Assembly: GCA_004020545.1 (NCBI GenBank)
Contig: SAQE01000017.1
Span: forward strand, 1 to 64,000
Direction: 5' to 3'
DNA length: 64,000 nucleotides
Source of the DNA: Mesorhizobium sp.
GTDB taxonomy: Bacteria; Pseudomonadota; Alphaproteobacteria; Rhizobiales; Rhizobiaceae
Numbering within the stretch: the stretch's first letter is position 1; every line of letters begins with the position of its first letter. The notes beneath the pieces were generated by a model that saw nothing but the letters and a program-made list of their open reading frames with translations, ran no database searches and was not told the origin of the DNA. A program made the translations under genes and the position numbers. Below are positions 62,181 to 64,000 of this stretch, piece after piece.

Positions 62181-64000
62181 ATGCGTCCTTCCATCCTCGA
62201 TCCTCTGTTCGTCCCGATTACCTCGCTTGCCGGCATTGGTCCGAAAGTCGGAACCATGATCGAACGGGTCGTGCCGGCTGATCTCAGCGATCGTCCCGCG
62301 CGTGCCGCCGACCTCTTGTTCGTGCTGCCGAACACGGTGATCGACCGCCGCAACCGGCCCGGCATCGCGCTTTCGGCCGAGGGCCAGATCGTCACGCTCG
62401 AGGTGCGGGTCGACCGCCATCAGCCGCCGCCGCGCGGCAACAGGTCCGTGCCCTACCGGGTCTACGCCCATGACGACACCGGCGAGATCGCGCTGACCTT
62501 CTTCCATGCGCATGCCGCCTATCTGCAGAAAATGCTGCCGGAAGGCGAGCATGTCGTGATCTCCGGCCGCATGGAATGGTTCAACGGCCGCCCGACCATG
62601 GTCCATCCCGATCATATCGCGCCGATCGACGAGGCCGAGGGCCTGCCGCTGGTCGAGCCGGTCTATCCGCTTACCGCCGGCCTGTCGGCAAAAGTGCTGC
62701 GCCGCGCCATCGGGCAGGCGCTCGGTCGCCTGCCCGAACTGCCGGAGTGGCAGGACGACGCCTTCATGCGCCGCCACACCTTTCCGTCCTTCGGCGACGC
62801 GCTCACCCGCATTCACAATCCGAAGGACCCGATCGATGTCGCGGTCGAGGCGCCGGCCTGGCGGCGTCTGGCTTATGACGAATTTCTCGCCGGACAAGTG
62901 TCGCTGGCGCTGGTGCGGGCAAAAATCCGCCGCCTCTCGGGCCGGCCGCTCATCGGCGACGGCCGCATCGTCGAGCGGCTGCGCGCGGCCCTGCCTTACA
63001 AGCTCACGCCCAGCCAGGAATTCGCGCTCGGCGAGATCAATGCCGACCTCGCCGACCCCGAACGCATGCTGCGCCTGCTGCAGGGCGATGTCGGCTCCGG
63101 CAAGACGGTGGTCGCCCTGCTCGCCATGGGGCGAGCGGTCGAGGCAGGCGGCCAGGCCGCGCTGATGGCGCCGACCGAGATCCTGGCGCGGCAGCATCTG
63201 GCGACCATCGCGCCGCTGGCGGAAAAAGCCGGGCTGCGCGTTGCCATCCTCACCGGGCGCGAAAAAGGCCGCGAGCGCACCGAGACACTGGAAGGTCTTG
63301 CCGGCGGCACGATCGACATCGTCGTCGGCACCCACGCGCTGTTCCAGGAAACGGTCGCGTTCCACGACCTCGTGCTTGCCGTCGTCGACGAGCAGCACCG
63401 CTTCGGCGTCCACCAGCGGCTGGCGATCACCGCCAAGGGCGACGCGCCCGACATGCTGGTGATGACGGCGACCCCCATTCCGCGCACGCTGGTGCTCACC
63501 GCTTTCGGCGACATGGACGTCTCGAAGCTGACCGAAAAACCCGCCGGCCGGCAGCCGATCCGCACGGTCACCTTGCCGCTGGAGCGGCTGGACGAACTGG
63601 TCGGGCGCATGCGCGACGCCGTTGCCGAAGGCCAGAAGATCTATTGGATCTGCCCGCTGGTCGAGGAATCCGAAGAGATTAAGCTGATGTCGGCTGAGGA
63701 CCGTTTCGCTTCGCTGAAGCCGCTGTTCGGCGACCTGGTCGGCCTGGTGCACGGCCGAATGAAGGGTGCCGAGAAGGACGAGGCGATGCGCGCTTTCAAG
63801 CAGGGCGAGACGCGCATCCTGATCGCAACCACTGTGATCGAGGTCGGCGTGGACGTGCCGGACGCCACCATCATCGTCATCGAGCATGCCGAGCGCTTCG
63901 GCCTTGCGCAACTGCACCAGTTGCGCGGCCGCGTCGGGCGAGGCGACCGGGCTTCCTCCTGCGTGCTGCTCTACAAGGACCCGCTCGGCGAGACGGCGAA
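62181..64000 (+). CDS. recG: ATP-dependent DNA helicase RecG (3' end outside the window)
   Basis: The first 606 codons are present. MRPSILDPLFVPITSLAGIGPKVG starts the wedge domain; RVYAHDDTGEIALTFFHAHAAYLQKMLP is its OB fold. Helicase motifs follow: LLQGDVGSGKTVVALLAMG (Walker A), VVDEQHRFGVHQR (DEQH-type box II), TATPIPRTL (motif III) and QLRGRVGRGD (motif VI), close to the window edge. RecG remodels stalled replication forks. The gene is divergent from sdhE-mfd. Confidence 0.96.
   Translation, partial: MRPSILDPLFVPITSLAGIGPKVGTMIERVVPADLSDRPARAADLLFVLPNTVIDRRNRPGIALSAEGQIVTLEVRVDRHQPPPRGNRSVPYRVYAHDDTGEIALTFFHAHAAYLQKMLPEGEHVVISGRMEWFNGRPTMVHPDHIAPIDEAEGLPLVEPVYPLTAGLSAKVLRRAIGQALGRLPELPEWQDDAFMRRHTFPSFGDALTRIHNPKDPIDVAVEAPAWRRLAYDEFLAGQVSLALVRAKIRRLSGRPLIGDGRIVERLRAALPYKLTPSQEFALGEINADLADPERMLRLLQGDVGSGKTVVALLAMGRAVEAGGQAALMAPTEILARQHLATIAPLAEKAGLRVAILTGREKGRERTETLEGLAGGTIDIVVGTHALFQETVAFHDLVLAVVDEQHRFGVHQRLAITAKGDAPDMLVMTATPIPRTLVLTAFGDMDVSKLTEKPAGRQPIRTVTLPLERLDELVGRMRDAVAEGQKIYWICPLVEESEEIKLMSAEDRFASLKPLFGDLVGLVHGRMKGAEKDEAMRAFKQGETRILIATTVIEVGVDVPDATIIVIEHAERFGLAQLHQLRGRVGRGDRASSCVLLYKDPLGETA

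Noticed and set aside
62178-63917. A 579-codon minus-strand frame at the right edge
   Set aside because: It is the antisense of recG, whose helicase motifs are complete on the plus strand.

Overview
The window is high-GC alphaproteobacterial chromosome, most likely Mesorhizobium or a close relative in the Phyllobacteriaceae. This rests on the gene content: clpP-clpX-lon-hupB in a row, an Omp25/31-type porin, class II DAHP synthase, glutamine-dependent NAD synthase, DUF982/DUF192/DUF3126 proteins, many ABC sugar-transport genes, and dispersed palindromic intergenic repeats. The genus is inferred from gene style, not from a database match.

Layout. 1-942 is the end of an island: a tyrosine integrase facing the 3' end of a tRNA-Val(TAC), followed by tRNA-Asp(GTC). 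1.5-4 kb has a small exported protein, a DadA-type FAD oxidoreductase and a 67-aa protein. 4.2-13.8 kb is a carbohydrate locus: a divergent promoter with two palindromic operators separates an ATPase/FucU/ribokinase-family operon from a Tat-exported binding protein and two permeases. A SIS-domain protein with a creatininase-family protein, and a divergent aldo/keto reductase, follow. 13.9-19.3 kb is the proteostasis block (HU, Lon, ClpX, ClpP). 19.6-33.4 kb is mixed housekeeping: CysE, an HD hydrolase, a GNAT gene broken by an in-frame stop, hydrolases, a double cold-shock protein, glyoxalase I, threonine ammonia-lyase, two tandem lipoprotein hydrolases, adenine deaminase and a porin.

34.0-35.1 kb is the most unusual part. 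A tRNA-Leu(TAA) gene is split in its anticodon stem-loop by a 983-bp insert flanked by a perfect 14-bp direct repeat. The insert carries no recognisable integrase, but it has repeated GTGGGAAAT motifs near its ends, one 147-aa orphan gene, and on the opposite strand a complete tRNA-Leu(TAA) of different sequence. It reads as a very small integrative element that destroys a tRNA gene and supplies its own replacement.

35.1-57.8 kb holds small exported proteins, a 610-residue polytopic membrane protein, NudK, an OYE-family reductase, a CinA-like protein, a universal stress protein, xanthine phosphoribosyltransferase, a second Nudix protein, a PilZ protein, an ABC exporter, NadE, a DNA glycosylase, DedA, DgkA, a GGDEF protein, a RES-Xre toxin-antitoxin pair with a visible operator, and class II DAHP synthase. 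58-64 kb has mfd and sdhE divergent from recG, which runs off the window, with a large inverted repeat between them.

Five copies of one intergenic repeat family, two of a second and one long inverted pair lie between genes. Nothing resembling a CRISPR array or rRNA was seen.
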